DNA of 64,000 nucleotides from Macrotis lagotis (lineage: Eukaryota; Chordata; Mammalia; Peramelemorphia; Peramelidae), in contig NC_133665.1 in assembly GCF_037893015.1 (NCBI RefSeq), positions 106,545,937 through 106,609,936 of the forward strand, read 5' to 3'. The position numbers and the translations under genes are program-made. How positions within the stretch are numbered: position 1 is the first letter of the stretch; every line of letters starts with the position of its first letter. Positions 13,541-25,838 of this stretch are shown piece by piece. The notes under the pieces are model-generated. The model searched no databases and was not told the DNA's origin. It saw only the letters and a list, made by a program, of their open reading frames with translations.

Positions 13541-13965
13541 AGGGGCTGCTAGGTGGCACAGTAGATAGAATGCTACACCTGGAATCAACAATACCTGAAT
13601 TCATAATCTAATCTTACATTCTTACTAGCCATGTGATTGTGGGCAAGTCTGTTTGCCTCTGTTTCCTCATCTGTAATGATAGATAGTACCTAGCTATCAC
13701 AGGATTGTTATTGAAGATCAAATGAGAAATTTGTGAAGTACTTTGCAAGCATTAAAAGTGTTATAGAGGGCAGCTGGGTGGTGCAGTGGATAGAGCACTG
13801 GCCTTGGAGTCTGGAGGACCTGAGTGCAAATCCAACCTCAGACAATAATTACCTAGCTTGTGTGATCTTGGGCAAGTCACTTAGCCCCATTGCCTTGGAG
13901 ATCCCCTCCCCCCCCAAAAAAACCCAAACCAAAAATAGTGCTATAGAAATACAAAAATCATTGTC
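13541..13965 (+). repeat. Older SINE interrupted by a younger one
   Basis: The head GGGGCTGCTAGGTGGCACAG starts at 13541 and the body runs to the tail near 13767. The tail resumes at 13948 after a nested SINE. Normal tail order is restored if the insert is ignored. Confidence 0.8.
13768..13936 (+). repeat. Younger SINE nested in the copy at 13541
   Basis: It starts GGGCAGCTGGGTGGTGCAGT and ends in a C-run and AAAAACCC tail. Flanks are AGTGTTATAGA (13757-13767) and AGTGCTATAGA (13937-13947), a target duplication with one mismatch. Confidence 0.88.
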
Positions 13966-14294
13966 ATATTTTATAAACTATTATCTGAAGGAACAGCCGA
14001 CAGTTAAAATTCAGTTCAACAACTGTCAACAAATATTTTTAAGCACTTACTATGTATGGCAAAGAAGGTCCCTGCTTTCATGATGTCTTATAGAACATAT
14101 AAACAAATGTCTTTGTCCGTGCTTTGAAGGATCTGGAACTTCTTTGTTGTGGGTATGGATTGCAGAACCATTATTAACACTTTGGGTACCAATGTCAGGG
14201 ATCCCTAAAGGTGATCTTTAATCAGTCATGAGAGAAAAGACCCCCCAGGACACTGAAGTGACTGCTGGTATGATTGCTAGGGGAGGAACTCATC

Positions 14295-14470
14295 AGAGCA
14301 CTTTACATAAGTTGTTTAATCCTCACAACAACCCTATGAGATGTAGGTGCTATTATTATTCCCATTTTTATAAATAAGGAAACTGAGGCAAACAAGTTAA
14401 GACTTTTTTCAAGATCATGAAGCTAGTAAGAATCTAAAGTATTTGAACTTGGGTCTTTCTTAGGCCCAAG
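14295..14470 (-). repeat. MIR-type SINE
   Basis: AATCCTCACAACAACCCTAT, GAGATGTAGGTGCTATTATT and GGAAACTGAGGCAAAC are reverse MIR. Confidence 0.78.
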
Positions 14471-15689
14471 GCAGAGATATTATAGAGGTTCTGGAAATGG
14501 CAGGCAGGCAGGTGGTGAATTTTACACAATGGGCAATAGGAAGCCATTGAAAGGTTTTGAATAGGTGAATACCCTGAATAGCCTTATGCGTAACCAGCAC
14601 AGCTGGTGGCATCAATATGAAGGGCTATTTAAAAGGGAGAGAAAGTAGAATTTAGACATCTGTTAATAAATAAGAACCCATACTTGGTTGATTGTTGTCT
14701 TTTGTTCTGGAAGAGGACATACTAGGATTGGGGGGAATGGGACTAGAGAGGGAGTCGATAAATGTAAGAGATGTTGTACAGGATGGATTCAACAGAATAT
14801 GGTAGAAGGAAGAGTCAAAGATTATGCATGCTAGTCTTTTAAACATGAGGATATAGTGAATGGTTAAGTGTGATTTTAAAAAGAAAAAAAAACTCATCTT
14901 TAAATGATGTAAGTTCAAAACTAGCCCATCAGTTGTCGTTAGTAAATTTACATTGTCACTTCTGAAAATACATATTGGGTGAGAAGTTACAAATAACACT
15001 TCAATCTTCGGTATCCTATTCTTATCCTGACCTATATAAACCCAGGCTGGATCTAATTTCCAAAATGAAGGAAGCTCTGCAGCTCTGCTTACCTGTTAAT
15101 TCTCTTCCAGAGACTTCTTATAAAAAAAGGATTTTTTTTTTAATAAAGCTTGAGTGTATGTATAGAATAAAGTCTTTTGGTGTTGTTAAGGTGATTTTTA
15201 AGTTATCCCCATGTTTGGTTCTGGTTTGATTTGTTATCTTGAACATAAGACTTTAAATCTTGCACCATGGATAAGAATCTGTGAAAGATTCCGATGTTTG
15301 ACATATGGTTTCTTGATTTTGATATGATATTTTGCCTTTAAACATCTGAAGCTAAACATATTCCCAGATGCAGAAACTTTCTCCTTTAAAGCTATCTAAA
15401 ATTGGGATTTTTAGAGATTAAACAAATAATTGTGAGGCAGAATTTGGGTAGATTTTCTTAGAAAAACCCACATTCTTATGAAAGGTAGAGCAGCATAATA
15501 GAGCACTGAACATAAAATTAGAAGAGACTTTTTTTGACTTGACCCTGTTATATCATGATACTTCTTGGGCCTCCTAGAACTTAGAGATGCTCACACCTAT
15601 ATAAAATATTTAAAGAATAATTAAGTGCTTATCTGAGTAGTAATAAAGCATAACAGTAGTATAGAGAAGGAAAAAGTTACTATGGCCTA

Positions 15690-15960
15690 GAATTGCAGTT
15701 TGGGGAAGCTTCATGGAGAAGGTGGGACCTGAAGAATTTTTATGAGGGGAGAGAAAAGAAGGCATTTCTGGCTGGGGGAAACATCATGAGCCAGAGGCAT
15801 ATAGGTGGGAATAAGTTTGATGCTTATTTGGTGAACCTTCGAGATAAATTGATTAGGTCATGTGGAGGCAGATTTCAAGAATGTGGTGATTTTAAGCAAG
15901 AGCTATTTTAAGGTGCACAGGATGGATTAGAGGAAAAACAGACTATTAAGCACCATGAAA
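15690..15960 (+). repeat. Old interspersed repeat fragment (family not assigned)
   Basis: Phrases such as TTCATGGAGAAGGTGGGACC and CATCATGAGCCAGAGGCAT recur in mammalian genomes as part of an old medium-copy repeat. Related pieces are at 14485-14640 and in 50405-53110. I cannot name the family. Confidence 0.45.
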
Positions 15961-16329
15961 TTTTCTCGGAAGTTTGAGATGACAAGCAGTTGACTTGATT
16001 CAGTGACTTTAGTAAAATTAAAAAGTTGAAATTGATTGAATGCTGTTGCTATAGAATTTGTCTTATGTCTGACTCATGGCTAATTTGGAGCAGGTATTTT
16101 TCCTGGACTAATGCTAATAGTGTTTTTAATGGCTATAGATTTTGTTAGTGAAAATATGCTCCATGCTAAGATTCAACAATTAAAGACACAGTTATTGTTC
16201 TTGGTTAGGTCATGGCAATTTAAGAAATATCTAAATCTAACCTAAATTAATTTACAGATTTAGTGCTCTATCTGCCAAGTATAAAAAGAAAATAATGTAG
16301 AGGAACAAATGGTCTAGAATTTCAAAAGG

Positions 16330-17335
16330 GGGGGAGAAAGGAGGAATGAAGTGAGGGACATCATATCTCTATATTTTAAATTACATTGTAAAATAGCAAT
16401 AATCAAAACTAAGATTAGTAGATTGGATTTAATTAAGTAAGACCTGGAAACAGTCAAAGCACAGTAAGCCAGCTCCTTATCAAAACTGGGATACAAATAA
16501 TAGAAAATGACTATTTGACTACTGGAACTACTAGAAATAGAGGAATTGGGCCTACAGTAGTGCATTAACACCTTGTATCACAAATTCTTATAGGTTCTAA
16601 ATACAAAATTCAAATAACTTTAAAAATTAGAAGAGAATGATGGACAATACCTATCTATGACCTGATTAGAGGGATATATTGTGACCAAGAAAGGAATAGA
16701 AGTGACCATAAAAGATAAAACACAAATTAAAAAAGCTTTTGCACACACAAAATCAATATGTCTAGGATGAGAATATTGTTAATGACAAAAAAAGCCTCCA
16801 CAGCAAATATCTCTAACAAAGGTCTGGTCTCAGAGATTATAGGGAATTGATAAGAACAAGAGATATGCCCCAATTGATAAGTAGTCAAAGGATGCAAACA
16901 GGTATTTTCAGAAGAAGAAAACCCCATTTATTTGAAAGACTGCCTTAAATCACTAATAATAAGAAAAATGTAAATTAAAACTTTGAGATTTTATCCCTGC
17001 CCTGACAGTTTGGCAAGTATGACAAAAGATCTAAAATGAAAGGACTATGAGAAATCAGGCATAAGGCACTGTTGGTGGAATAGTGAATTGATTCAATCAT
17101 TCTGGAAACAGTTTGGCATTATACTAGAAAAATCAATGAATTGTACATATTTCTTGGCCTAGTGATAACTACCGCTATACCCAAGAATGTCACAGACAAG
17201 GAAAAGTTCCATATATATAAATATTTACAGTACCACTTGGTAAAATTTATTGAGTGGGCAGTGACCAAAGATTGGTATATGAATGTAATAGAATATTATG
17301 TGCCATCAAAAGGAAATGAATTTAGAAAAAATTAG
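16330..17335 (+). mobile_element. Old L1 ORF2 3' fragment
   Basis: It contains decayed L1 ORF2 sequence: AAAAAAGCTTTTGCACACAC, CCCCAATTGATAAGTAGTCA, then the GGTGGAATAGTGAATTGATT region of the ORF2 C-terminus. Several frameshifts and stops show it is inactive. Confidence 0.75.
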
Positions 17336-17459
17336 GAATGCTTAATGAAAAAAACAGGACCAGGGCTATTTGTATAATATCGACAAAACCGTAAAGGCAA
17401 GCTTCCTTGAAAGATATCTATCAGATCTCTGGTTACAACACAGTGGTACTTTTCAAAAG

Positions 17460-18060
17460 TTTTCTTTTTAAAAGCATGTCCTATATCAATAAAATTAGCA
17501 AATGCAAATTGAATCTTCTTGTCCACCAAATTGGCAAAAATAACATCCGGTGGAAGCACTGAATATTGGAAGGGTATGGGAAGAAAACATCTATACTGAT
17601 TCAATTAATTCAGAGTTGTGAATTATTCCAGACAATCTGAAATACACTTTGGAATTATGTGATGAGTTAGAAAACTTCATACTCTGATCCACTGACTCCA
17701 CTCCTAGGCATATTTCTGAAGGAAGTCAGCTCAAGAAGGAAGAATATTAAAATATTCATAGCAGTCCTTTCTGTGGTTGTAGAAAACTGGAAACCTAGTG
17801 AGTGCCAATTAAATGGGAAAATGTCTAAATGCATTTTGACATAATTTAAACTAATTTATGGAATGTAACCAAATATCGTGTAGTGAAAATGATGATTTAT
17901 GAGCAATTCAAATAATGGGAAGTAGAATTGGGAACAGGCTGCATAATGACACAAATATTATAGTTTGAGGTAATACTAAAAGGCAGCAGAACTCAGCTTA
18001 ATTTTGATGAATACTTTTGTTTCTGGAAAACAGAAGACACATACTTCCCTAGTAGAGAAG
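17460..18060 (+). mobile_element. Second L1-like ORF2 3' fragment
   Basis: It repeats the ORF2 tail order (CACCAAATTGGCAAAAATAA, GGGTATGGGAAGAAAAC, TTCATAGCAGTCCTTTCTGT, GGAAACCTAG) but is more diverged and directly follows the previous copy. Confidence 0.55.
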
Positions 18061-19479
18061 TGGGGTTGTAATTTTTGTGAAATACTTGATTTTTTTTGTC
18101 GGTTTTTTTTTTTTTTTTTTTAGTTTATGCAAAAGAAGAAAAAGAAAATATTCCATGTATATAGTCAGGATTCTCATGTTTCAGTTCTAGGCTTGGAAAC
18201 AGTCCTGAATTCTTTCCTATTTCTTTATTGTTTTATGCCTAGATGACTGGGGGGATGAAATTCTTTTTATTCATACTCTGGATACATCTTTGCATATAAT
18301 AACTAAATTGTCAGGAACCCAGGATACAAATCTCTAAATCTCTTTTCGTCTGCTATGGCTCTTTAGCTTTTGAGGTGAATGGAGATCACTCATGGCTCCA
18401 TTTTTTCTTTTCTTTAAGCCATTAAAAATATATGTACATATTATTTTTTCTTCCAATAACACATTCAAGCAAAATCAATAGTAAATTTTTCTCCCTTTCA
18501 CCCTAAAACCATAGACTTTTAAACAAGACAACTCCAAAAAGTGACTGGAATGATTTTTGGAGTCTTTTTAGCATTTTCACAAAACTAAATTAGTAATCTG
18601 CTGTGACTAGAATGTTATATCTTTGTATTTGTAAAGTTCCATGCTGACTCTGCCTCGTCCAGCTTGATGATTAGCATAAAAAATCTTGGACATGGCATGG
18701 CAACTTTTTCTTTTCCTAAACTCTATGCAAAAATTCAGAACTTTCTGGGTAGGGGTTCTCGAGATATAGGGTCTGAACTCTTTTAAAAATAATCTTGATA
18801 ATTTATTTCAGCATAATTGTGTTCCTTTGTAATCTTGTCTAGTTTATTTTATGCATTTTTAAAATAGTCTTAAGAATATTTTAGGGGGAGAAACTTAGGC
18901 TTCTCTGGACTGCCAAAGGGTCCATGATTAAAAAAAAAGTTAATTTCCTTTCCTAGAGATGTGGAATAAACTGAAAGATGTTTTGCATCTTCTGTCTGAT
19001 AGCCAGCCTCAGCTGGAGTTTTATAGGATAGATGGCATTAGAGCCTTGGATGTTTGCCTGGGAACACATTTTCTGCAACTTTTAAAAACAGAGCTAATTG
19101 AGTCTCCCAGGCATGACTTAGCAAAATTTCAGGAGAGAACCTTAGGAACCCTGGCAGCTGGTTGGATCCTGATCAGTCGGGTTCTTATGCTTCCAAGCAA
19201 GTTGCCACCTGTTTATTTGATGTTTTTAGCAGCCTACTATTTCTGTGCACAGAAGTGTATTTACTGAATATAAATCTCATGTATTAATTATAGATTTCAA
19301 TTCCCATACAGATCTTCCCTTGCTTTACTTTGAGAAAGAATTCACTGTGTATATGATCTGCCACCTTGGTATCCATAGGTACAGTGGAGAGTGAGATGGA
19401 GGGCTGGGCCAGCAGGCAGGAAGACTTGCATTCAAATAGCTAATTGTGTGTCACACAATATGCTAAGTGCTTTTTGCTT

Positions 19480-20010
19480 TGTTATCTTGGGATTCTCACC
19501 CAAGGTTTTATTTTTTTCTTTGTTGTTTTCATTTTGTTAGATTTGTTGTTCTTATGAGTGTAGGTGGAACCCCAGAATTACTAATTTGCCTTTCTCTAAT
19601 TATTAGTGATTTTGAGCATTTTTTTCAAATGGCTCTAGGTCACTTAGATTTTTTTTCTTGAGAATTGCTTATTTATATCAACCTTTTTATTATTTGGGAA
19701 ATGAACCTTATTCCTATAAATTTGAATCAGTTCCTTATATATCTTGGAAATAAGATTTTTATCAGAGAAACTTACTATAAAGCTTCTCTTCTCCCCCCCA
19801 TAACTGTTCCTCTTCTAAGCTTATTGTACTAAATTTTTATATTCAAATATATAATCAAGATTATATATTTTATCTGTTGTGATCCTCTCAACCCCTTTTC
19901 TTCCCTTTGGAGTTGACTTGGCTCATCAATCTTTCCTTTCTTTTTCTCCTTTAGTCCCATTGTCACTTAGTTATAAAATTTATTAGAAATTGGTTTTATC
20001 CCACCATAAT
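19480..20010 (-). mobile_element. L1 ORF2 fragment, antisense
   Basis: AACCTTATTCCTATAAATTT, GAATCAGTTCCTTATATATC and TTTTTATCAGAGAAACTTAC are reverse complements of the L1 ORF2 region preceding the C-terminal domain. Confidence 0.75.
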
Positions 20011-20039
20011 GGGGTAGTTCCATTAACTTTGATGAAGAA

Positions 20040-20480
20040 AATGTTTTGTTGTAGCTAGATGGTGCATACAAGCTGTATAATCCTGGGTAAATCACTTAAC
20101 CCAGATTGCTTCTCTTTTTTTTTTTTTAAAGGTTTTTGCAAGGCAGTGGGGTTAAGTGGCTTGCCCAAGGCTACGCAGCTAGGTAATTATTAAGTGTCTG
20201 AGACTGGATTTGAACCCAGGTACTCCTGACTTCAGGGCCGGTGCTTTATCCACTGCACCACCTAGCTGCCCCCCCTGATTGCTTCTCTTGCAGGGCCATC
20301 TCCAGTTGTCCTGATTTGTATCTGGCCACTGGACCCAGATGGTTATATAGGAGAAAGTGAGGCCAATGACTTAGCACACTTCCCTCTCCCCTCACCCCCC
20401 ACCCCCACTGGATTTGACTTCTCACAGCATCATCCCCCTGATGTCATAGTCCCCTTCGCAAAGGAAATACATTAGGCATA
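20040..20480 (+). repeat. Long-form SINE, interrupted
   Basis: The head is at about 20045 (GTAGCTAGATGGTGC). The tail resumes after the insert with GGGCCATCTCCAGTTGTCCT, TGGCCACTGGACCCAGATGG and CCCTGATGTCATAGTCCCC, the 3' half typical of the 300-bp SINE form in this window. Confidence 0.85.
20117..20276 (-). repeat. A-tailed SINE nested in the copy at 20040
   Basis: Perfect GATTGCTTCTCTT target duplications at 20104-20116 and 20277-20289 show that it inserted into the long-form SINE. Confidence 0.93.
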
Positions 20481-21023
20481 TTTGATCAATTTTTTGTTAT
20501 CTAAACTTCTTAATTCTTTTCATCAATTTCTGTTTTATGAAGTAATACTGTGTAATATTTTGGAGTTTATATTTTAACTGATGTTCCTTTTGGTCTGCTT
20601 ATTTATCAAGGAAGTTGAATTTTTTCTGGGTGAGATAATTTCTAGGCTTTTTTTAACCTCTTCATTGAGGTGCTTGATTGCTATTCATTAGTTAATCTTA
20701 TATAAGAAGAGGTAATAGACCATGTTTATGCCTTTTCTTTGACTCATGTTTTTAATTAACTTTTTAAATTAGTTTATTTAAATAGATTATATATATATTA
20801 TAGTGGCAATTCCTTTTGTGAAGGGATTGAACTAAGTTATCGTGAGATCTCTTCCAACTCTTCAGTTTCTGTAATATTTTGTGATAGGGAAAAGGATCCA
20901 ATAAACAGCTTGAAAGGAATTGTGGGACTTGTACTCAGGAAAGGTGTCAGGATATTTTTCTTTCCCATTGTATCCTCTCCTTTTTCTTTTTTGTTACCTT
21001 GTTTTCCTGTCTTGGGGAGGGGT

Positions 21024-21172
21024 AGAAGGTTTTTGCAAGGCAGTGGGGTTAAGTGACTTGCCTAAAGTCACACACAGCTAGGTAATTATTAAGTGTCTGA
21101 AGCTGCATTTGAACTCAGGTCCTCCTGTCTCTAGGGCCGGTGCTCTAACCACTGCATCACATAGTTGCCCCT
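21024..21172 (-). repeat. A-tailed CORE-type SINE
   Basis: GGTTTTTGCAAGGCAGTGGG at the left and a diverged head (CACATAGTTGCCCC) at the right. Confidence 0.88.
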
Positions 21173-22374
21173 GACATGTCTTTTCAATGTCTTTTATGCC
21201 TTTTTTTTTTGCCCTTCTCTTTTTTTTCAATAATTTGCCAAAGCATCTATTTGGAGCCAGATTGTTTTCGTTTGGTTCCAGAAATCACTTATGCAAACTC
21301 TAATCACCTATTCAATTTTAAAAAAAATTATGTGTTTTAGCTCCCACTTCAGTTCCTCCTCCTTCCAATCTGATTTTACCACCTCTTCCTCTCCTTGCAT
21401 TTCATAAGTCACTTAGTACCCATCACATACTCAGGTTCTGTTTTATACTGTGGATGTATTGTACTGTGAATCTCCTTATGTGGACTGTCAGTTCTGTTGA
21501 GAACACTGACTTTTTCTTATATGTCTGAGCTGTTCTCTGGGGGAGAGATATAAGATATGTTTGTCAAATGAATATTTCTTTGATTTGAAGACAAAAATAT
21601 AACCTCTTTATACTTATAAGAAAAACATAGAAATTATCCAGTTCAATTTTGCAAATGAAGAAGATGAAGCTGGCCAATGTCTTGACCAAGGTCTCAAAGT
21701 TAATTAGTGATAGAGGAAGAAATAGAATGAACTTGAATCCATTTCCCCCACCATCTTATATAAAGAGGAAAAAATTGCTAATCACATCCATATTGTCAAT
21801 GGTGCCAAAGGAATATTGTGAATAGTTTTAGAAAACTGTTACAATAACCTTGAATTTATCAGTGGAAGCAAGTTAAGTAAGTAAACTTCCACTTTTCTTT
21901 CCAAATTTCATTAGCAAGGTGATCTCTAGTGATTTTATAGAATATCAGAGTGGGAAGGGATTTTTAGAAACAATCTTCTCCATTTCCCTCATTTTACAGA
22001 AAATGGGAATCTGGTCCATAGAGGTTCAGTGTTTTGTTCAGAGTCATTGAAATAGTGCTATGATCAAGAGAATGTGACTTTTGTAAATCTACTTTCTTTT
22101 ACTATATCTGTATTTCCTATGACAAGTCAATTCTTAATGAAAGTAGGAAAGAGCCTATCTGATCCCTGGGTCAGGGTACTTTTCACTGATCTTTGTAGGT
22201 ACAAGCTGATGAATAGTAAGATGTCTTGAAATTTTATTCATTTTTGTCTTTAATACTTTTCTTAACCATTTAAAGATTTCTATCCTTTCTTTTTTTGTCA
22301 CCTTATCTGCTGAATGTAGCAATAGATCCCTGGTACTTTGGCTATTATTTGAAAATTGCTACCTGGAGTAACAT

Positions 22375-22600
22375 CAGTTAACATTTAGGTAATGCTTACA
22401 ATATACCAGGCACATGCTAAGTATCTCATTGGATCTTCATAAAAACTCTGTGAGGTCTGCTTTATTATTATCATTCCTATTTTACAAATGAGGAAATTAA
22501 GGTAAAACAGATTAAGTAACATGTCTGAAGTTAGGCTCTGAACATAGGTCTTAATGACTTCATGTCTGTTCAGGACCATGTTCATTACACCACCTAACCA
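22375..22600 (-). repeat. MIR-type SINE
   Basis: TATACCAGGCACATGCTAAG, ATTTTACAAATGAGGAAATT and AAGTAACATGTCTGAAG occur in reverse MIR order. Confidence 0.78.
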
Positions 22601-22738
22601 CTCAATAAAAAAAAAAAATCTGTATTTTGATCTGGTCCTTGTATTCTTTTGTTTTTACTCATAGCAGCATTTAAATCTATATCTATATATATTGTACTTT
22701 TATACACTCTTAATATTATTAAGATATGTTATTTATGG

Positions 22739-22890
22739 GGGCGGCTAGGTGGTGCAGTGGATAAAGCACCGGCCCTGGAGTCAGGAGTACCTGGGTTCAA
22801 ATCCGGCCTCAGACACTTAATAATTACCTAGCTGTGCGGCCTTGGGCAAGCCACTTAACCCCATTTGCCTTGCAAAAACCTAAAAAAAAA
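22739..22890 (+). repeat. Young A-tailed SINE with 13-bp target duplication
   Basis: A near-consensus copy: GGGCGGCTAGGTGGTGCAGT, GAGTCAGGAGTACCTGGGTT, CAAATCCGGCCTCAGACACT and a poly(A) tail. ATGTTATTTATGG is duplicated at 22726-22738 and 22891-22903. Confidence 0.95.
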
Positions 22891-22934
22891 ATGTTATTTA
22901 TGGATATAGAATATATACCAATATAGTACTTATT

Positions 22935-23150
22935 AGAGCACTGGTTCTGAAGTCAGGAAGACTCATCTTACTTGACCTCAGATACTTGCTAGTTTTGTGA
23001 CCCTTGGAAAGTCACTTCAGCCTATCTGCCCCATTTATAAAACAAACTGGAAAAAGAAATACCACTTCAGTATCTTTTTCCCAAGATATCCAGATGGAGT
23101 CACGAGGAATCAGACTTGACTGAAATGAATGAGCATCAACAATAGTAACC
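22935..23150 (+). repeat. SINE with RTE-like tail
   Basis: A diverged head (AGAGCACTGGTTCTGAAGTC) is followed by the 3' tail CCACTTCAGTATCTTTTTCC, ATGGAGTCACGAGGAATCAG and ACTTGACTGAAATGAATGAG. That tail resembles the 3' end of RTE (BovB-type) LINEs, as known for some marsupial SINEs. Confidence 0.75.
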
Positions 23151-23961
23151 ACAAGATACATTGCTGGTAAGATAACTTAAGTATCTGTAAGACCAGTTTT
23201 TATAAAGTCATTTTCTCCCCCTCTGGAGTATTTTCAAAGGAAAAACTTACTCAGGAGCTTAAGTTGAAAATGTTTAGAAGAGAGGAAAATTTGTCAAACT
23301 TGACATTCTTAGTATTATAGAGATTAGGTATTCCTTTTGTTGAGCTATTAATTCTAGAGACTTGAGCTATTTATAATTATTTTTTCCATTACTCAAATAC
23401 TCACAAACATAGATGATGTACAGGATGGATTGGACTAGATGGCTTCTGAAGTTCTTTGCAACTCCTCTGTGATTTTGAGAGAAGGCTGGATTGCATTGGG
23501 GCAATTGTACAGCAAATTAAAAAGTCTCAAACTATTCCCTGTCCCAAAAACCTATCTTTTTAACTAATATTCTTCTGCTTCTTTATGTAACATTATGACC
23601 TACAAAGAATGGAAACTGCCCATTATTCAGAGTTATGAAGCATGTAGGGCATAAGTGGTCTATAGCATGGTGCCATTGATAATTTGTATGTACATAGTGA
23701 CACATCAAGGATATGAGATAGGTTGCACTAATGTATCAAGAACAAGGGATGAATATTTGTTGTACTCCCCATTAAATAATGAAAGAGGATGGTCTCTGTG
23801 AAAAATTTATTTGAAGGGCTTGGAAAGGAACAGCACAAAATGAGAAGGTATGAATGGATTCCTTGCTGAAGAAGTGTTTATAGATCCATGGAATATTGTG
23901 ATATATCAAAGGACCTAAAGAGAGGGGAAATCTGATCTTAATGTAGAACCCTGTCACCAAA

Positions 23962-24048
23962 GCAGGAGAGTATACATAAATTCTTCTGTGCTCTGGCCTT
24001 TTGAAAAAGAACCTTCGCTCCAGATGAACATTTTGGAAAATGTTATTG
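23962..24048 (+). repeat. Arm 1 of an 87-bp inverted repeat
   Basis: The reverse complement of 24261-24347, at roughly 88-90% identity by eye (about ten substitutions and one indel). It starts GCAGGAGAGTATACATAAAT. Confidence 0.92.
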
Positions 24049-24155
24049 CTTTGCTTTGATATTTTCTTTTACATTAAACAAAGACCATTTTAGGAGTACT
24101 TCTTTCCTTTTCTCTCTCTCTGGGATAATAAGGTCGAATGGGGAAAGAGTATAAT

Positions 24156-24260
24156 TGGAGGGGCAACTAGGTGATGCAGTGGATAGAGCACCGGCCCTGG
24201 AGTCAGGAGTACCTGAGTTCAAATCTGGCCTCAGATACTCAAATAATTACCTAACTGTGT
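24156..24260 (+). repeat. SINE lacking its 3' end
   Basis: The head and half the CORE are intact (GGGGCAACTAGGTGATGCAG to CCTAACTGTGT), then the sequence stops exactly where arm 2 of the inverted repeat begins. 3' truncation is not what target-primed reverse transcription produces. Confidence 0.85.
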
Positions 24261-24347
24261 GGAATGACATTTTCCAAAATGCTCATCTGAAGTGAAGGTC
24301 CTTTTAAAAAGGCCAGAGCACAGAAGAATTTATGTATACTGTCCTGC
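24261..24347 (-). repeat. Arm 2 of an 87-bp inverted repeat
   Basis: Pairs with 23962-24048; the loop is about 212 bases and contains the truncated SINE. Confidence 0.92.
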
Positions 24348-25687
24348 AAGAGTATTATTGGAGAGACATTGGAAATAATGGTCTCAAGCCCATAGAATAG
24401 ACTTTTCATATTTGTCACTGACATCCTGCTTCTACAGCACATAGAAGTATTAGTGTTATAGCTTCCTCCTTTATATATCCTGATTTGTACCTCTTGTTAT
24501 ACTTTTCCTGGAAAAGTATTTCCTTGGTATACTTTCCTTTGCTGGAATTTTGTGAGCAAGAAAGTGGTATGTAATACAAGATCCAAGAACATTGCTGTTG
24601 TTGGGTGTTCTGAGTCTGGCTTAGAGGAATAAATCTTTCATTAGAGAGGATCTTTCACATGTAGGACCAAGGCTATCCCATTCATTTTAGCATTCCTAGG
24701 GAGCGGTGGTGTAGAAATTGAATACCTATCTTACAAGAGTCCTTTGAGATTTTTGAGTGAGAAATAATGAACCAATACTTCATTTGATCTTTGATCACTT
24801 TAATTGGGGATGTATATATTTCAATCCATCCGTATCTTTTTTCTTTTGCAATTCTTAATCACATCTTCTTGTGAACTTTCCATTGAGAATGTATCTTAAC
24901 ACATTGAAAGCCTTTTTCTGTATCCATGTCCTGCTGGGTATCATTGTAGCATATGAACTATTCATTTGTCCATCCTTATTCTCAACATGTAAGTTCTTGG
25001 CACTATATTCCAGGTTTAGACTGTGGTATCAGCCGGGGTGTTGCAAAAATAATGATCATTGCCCTCAGGAAACTTAGACTGTATATGTATACAGATAAAT
25101 TAAATACCAAGTGCATAGAGAGTAATACAATATAAATTCAAGGGGGTGGGGAGAGCTAGGAAAAAAAACATTCACAAAGCAGGAAAGGTTCCTCCTGTAG
25201 GAGGCTTTTATTTGTCTTCTGGCACAAAGATTTTTGTTGGTAATCCATTGTAACTAACTTCTGCCTCTTAATATATTTTCTATTGCTCTTAAGATCACCT
25301 GCAGTGTTTTGATTCTTTGGATACTATGATGCTTCATGTTTCCTGTCACTGAACATTATTGGAAATATGTTGTCCTTCTGCATTGATTGCCCAACATATC
25401 TGTAGGACGATTAAATCAAATGCACACCAGAATAGGATGACACAATTTCTTTACTTCCTAGTTCTTTTCTGCCTTAGATGTTAGGCTCTAGTGGTTATGT
25501 AGAATCTCAGAGATTCTGTTTCATTTTTAACCAGTCATTGGCAAGCTGATCTTACGGTCTGTAGTGAATCACTCCTTCATTTGAACGCTAGTCCAGTTAG
25601 GCAAGTATGTAACCCATTATTTTTTGCTTCCTTCATTGATGATTTGAGAATTTTTGTTGTATTAAGAGTGGTATTAAGAGTGACTTG

Positions 25688-25838
25688 ACAGGGCGGCTAG
25701 TGGCGCAGTGAATAGAGCACCGGCCTTGGAGTCAGGAGTACCTGGGTTCAAATTCGACCTCAGACGCTTAATAACTACCTAGCTGTGTGGCCTTGGGCAA
25801 GTCACTTAGCCCCATTGCCTTGAAAAATCTAAAAAAAA
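25688..25838 (+). repeat. Young A-tailed SINE inserted in an opposite SINE
   Basis: Starts GGGCGGCTAGTGGCGCAGTG near 25691 and ends in poly(A). AGTGACTTG is duplicated at 25679-25687 and 25839-25847, inside an older minus-strand SINE. Confidence 0.9.

Noticed and set aside
18959..19267. 102-residue plus-strand open frame (MWNKLKDVLHLLSD...)
   Set aside because: It looks more protein-like than most in the intron but matches no family I know, has no splice-site support and lies in sequence flanked by L1 pieces. Conservation in other marsupials would be needed to reopen it.
22739..22890. tRNA-like A and B boxes in SINE heads
   Set aside because: GTGGTGCAGTGGATAAAGC and GGTTCAAATCC are pol III promoter boxes of tRNA-derived SINEs. 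There is no cloverleaf with acceptor stem, so these are not tRNA genes.
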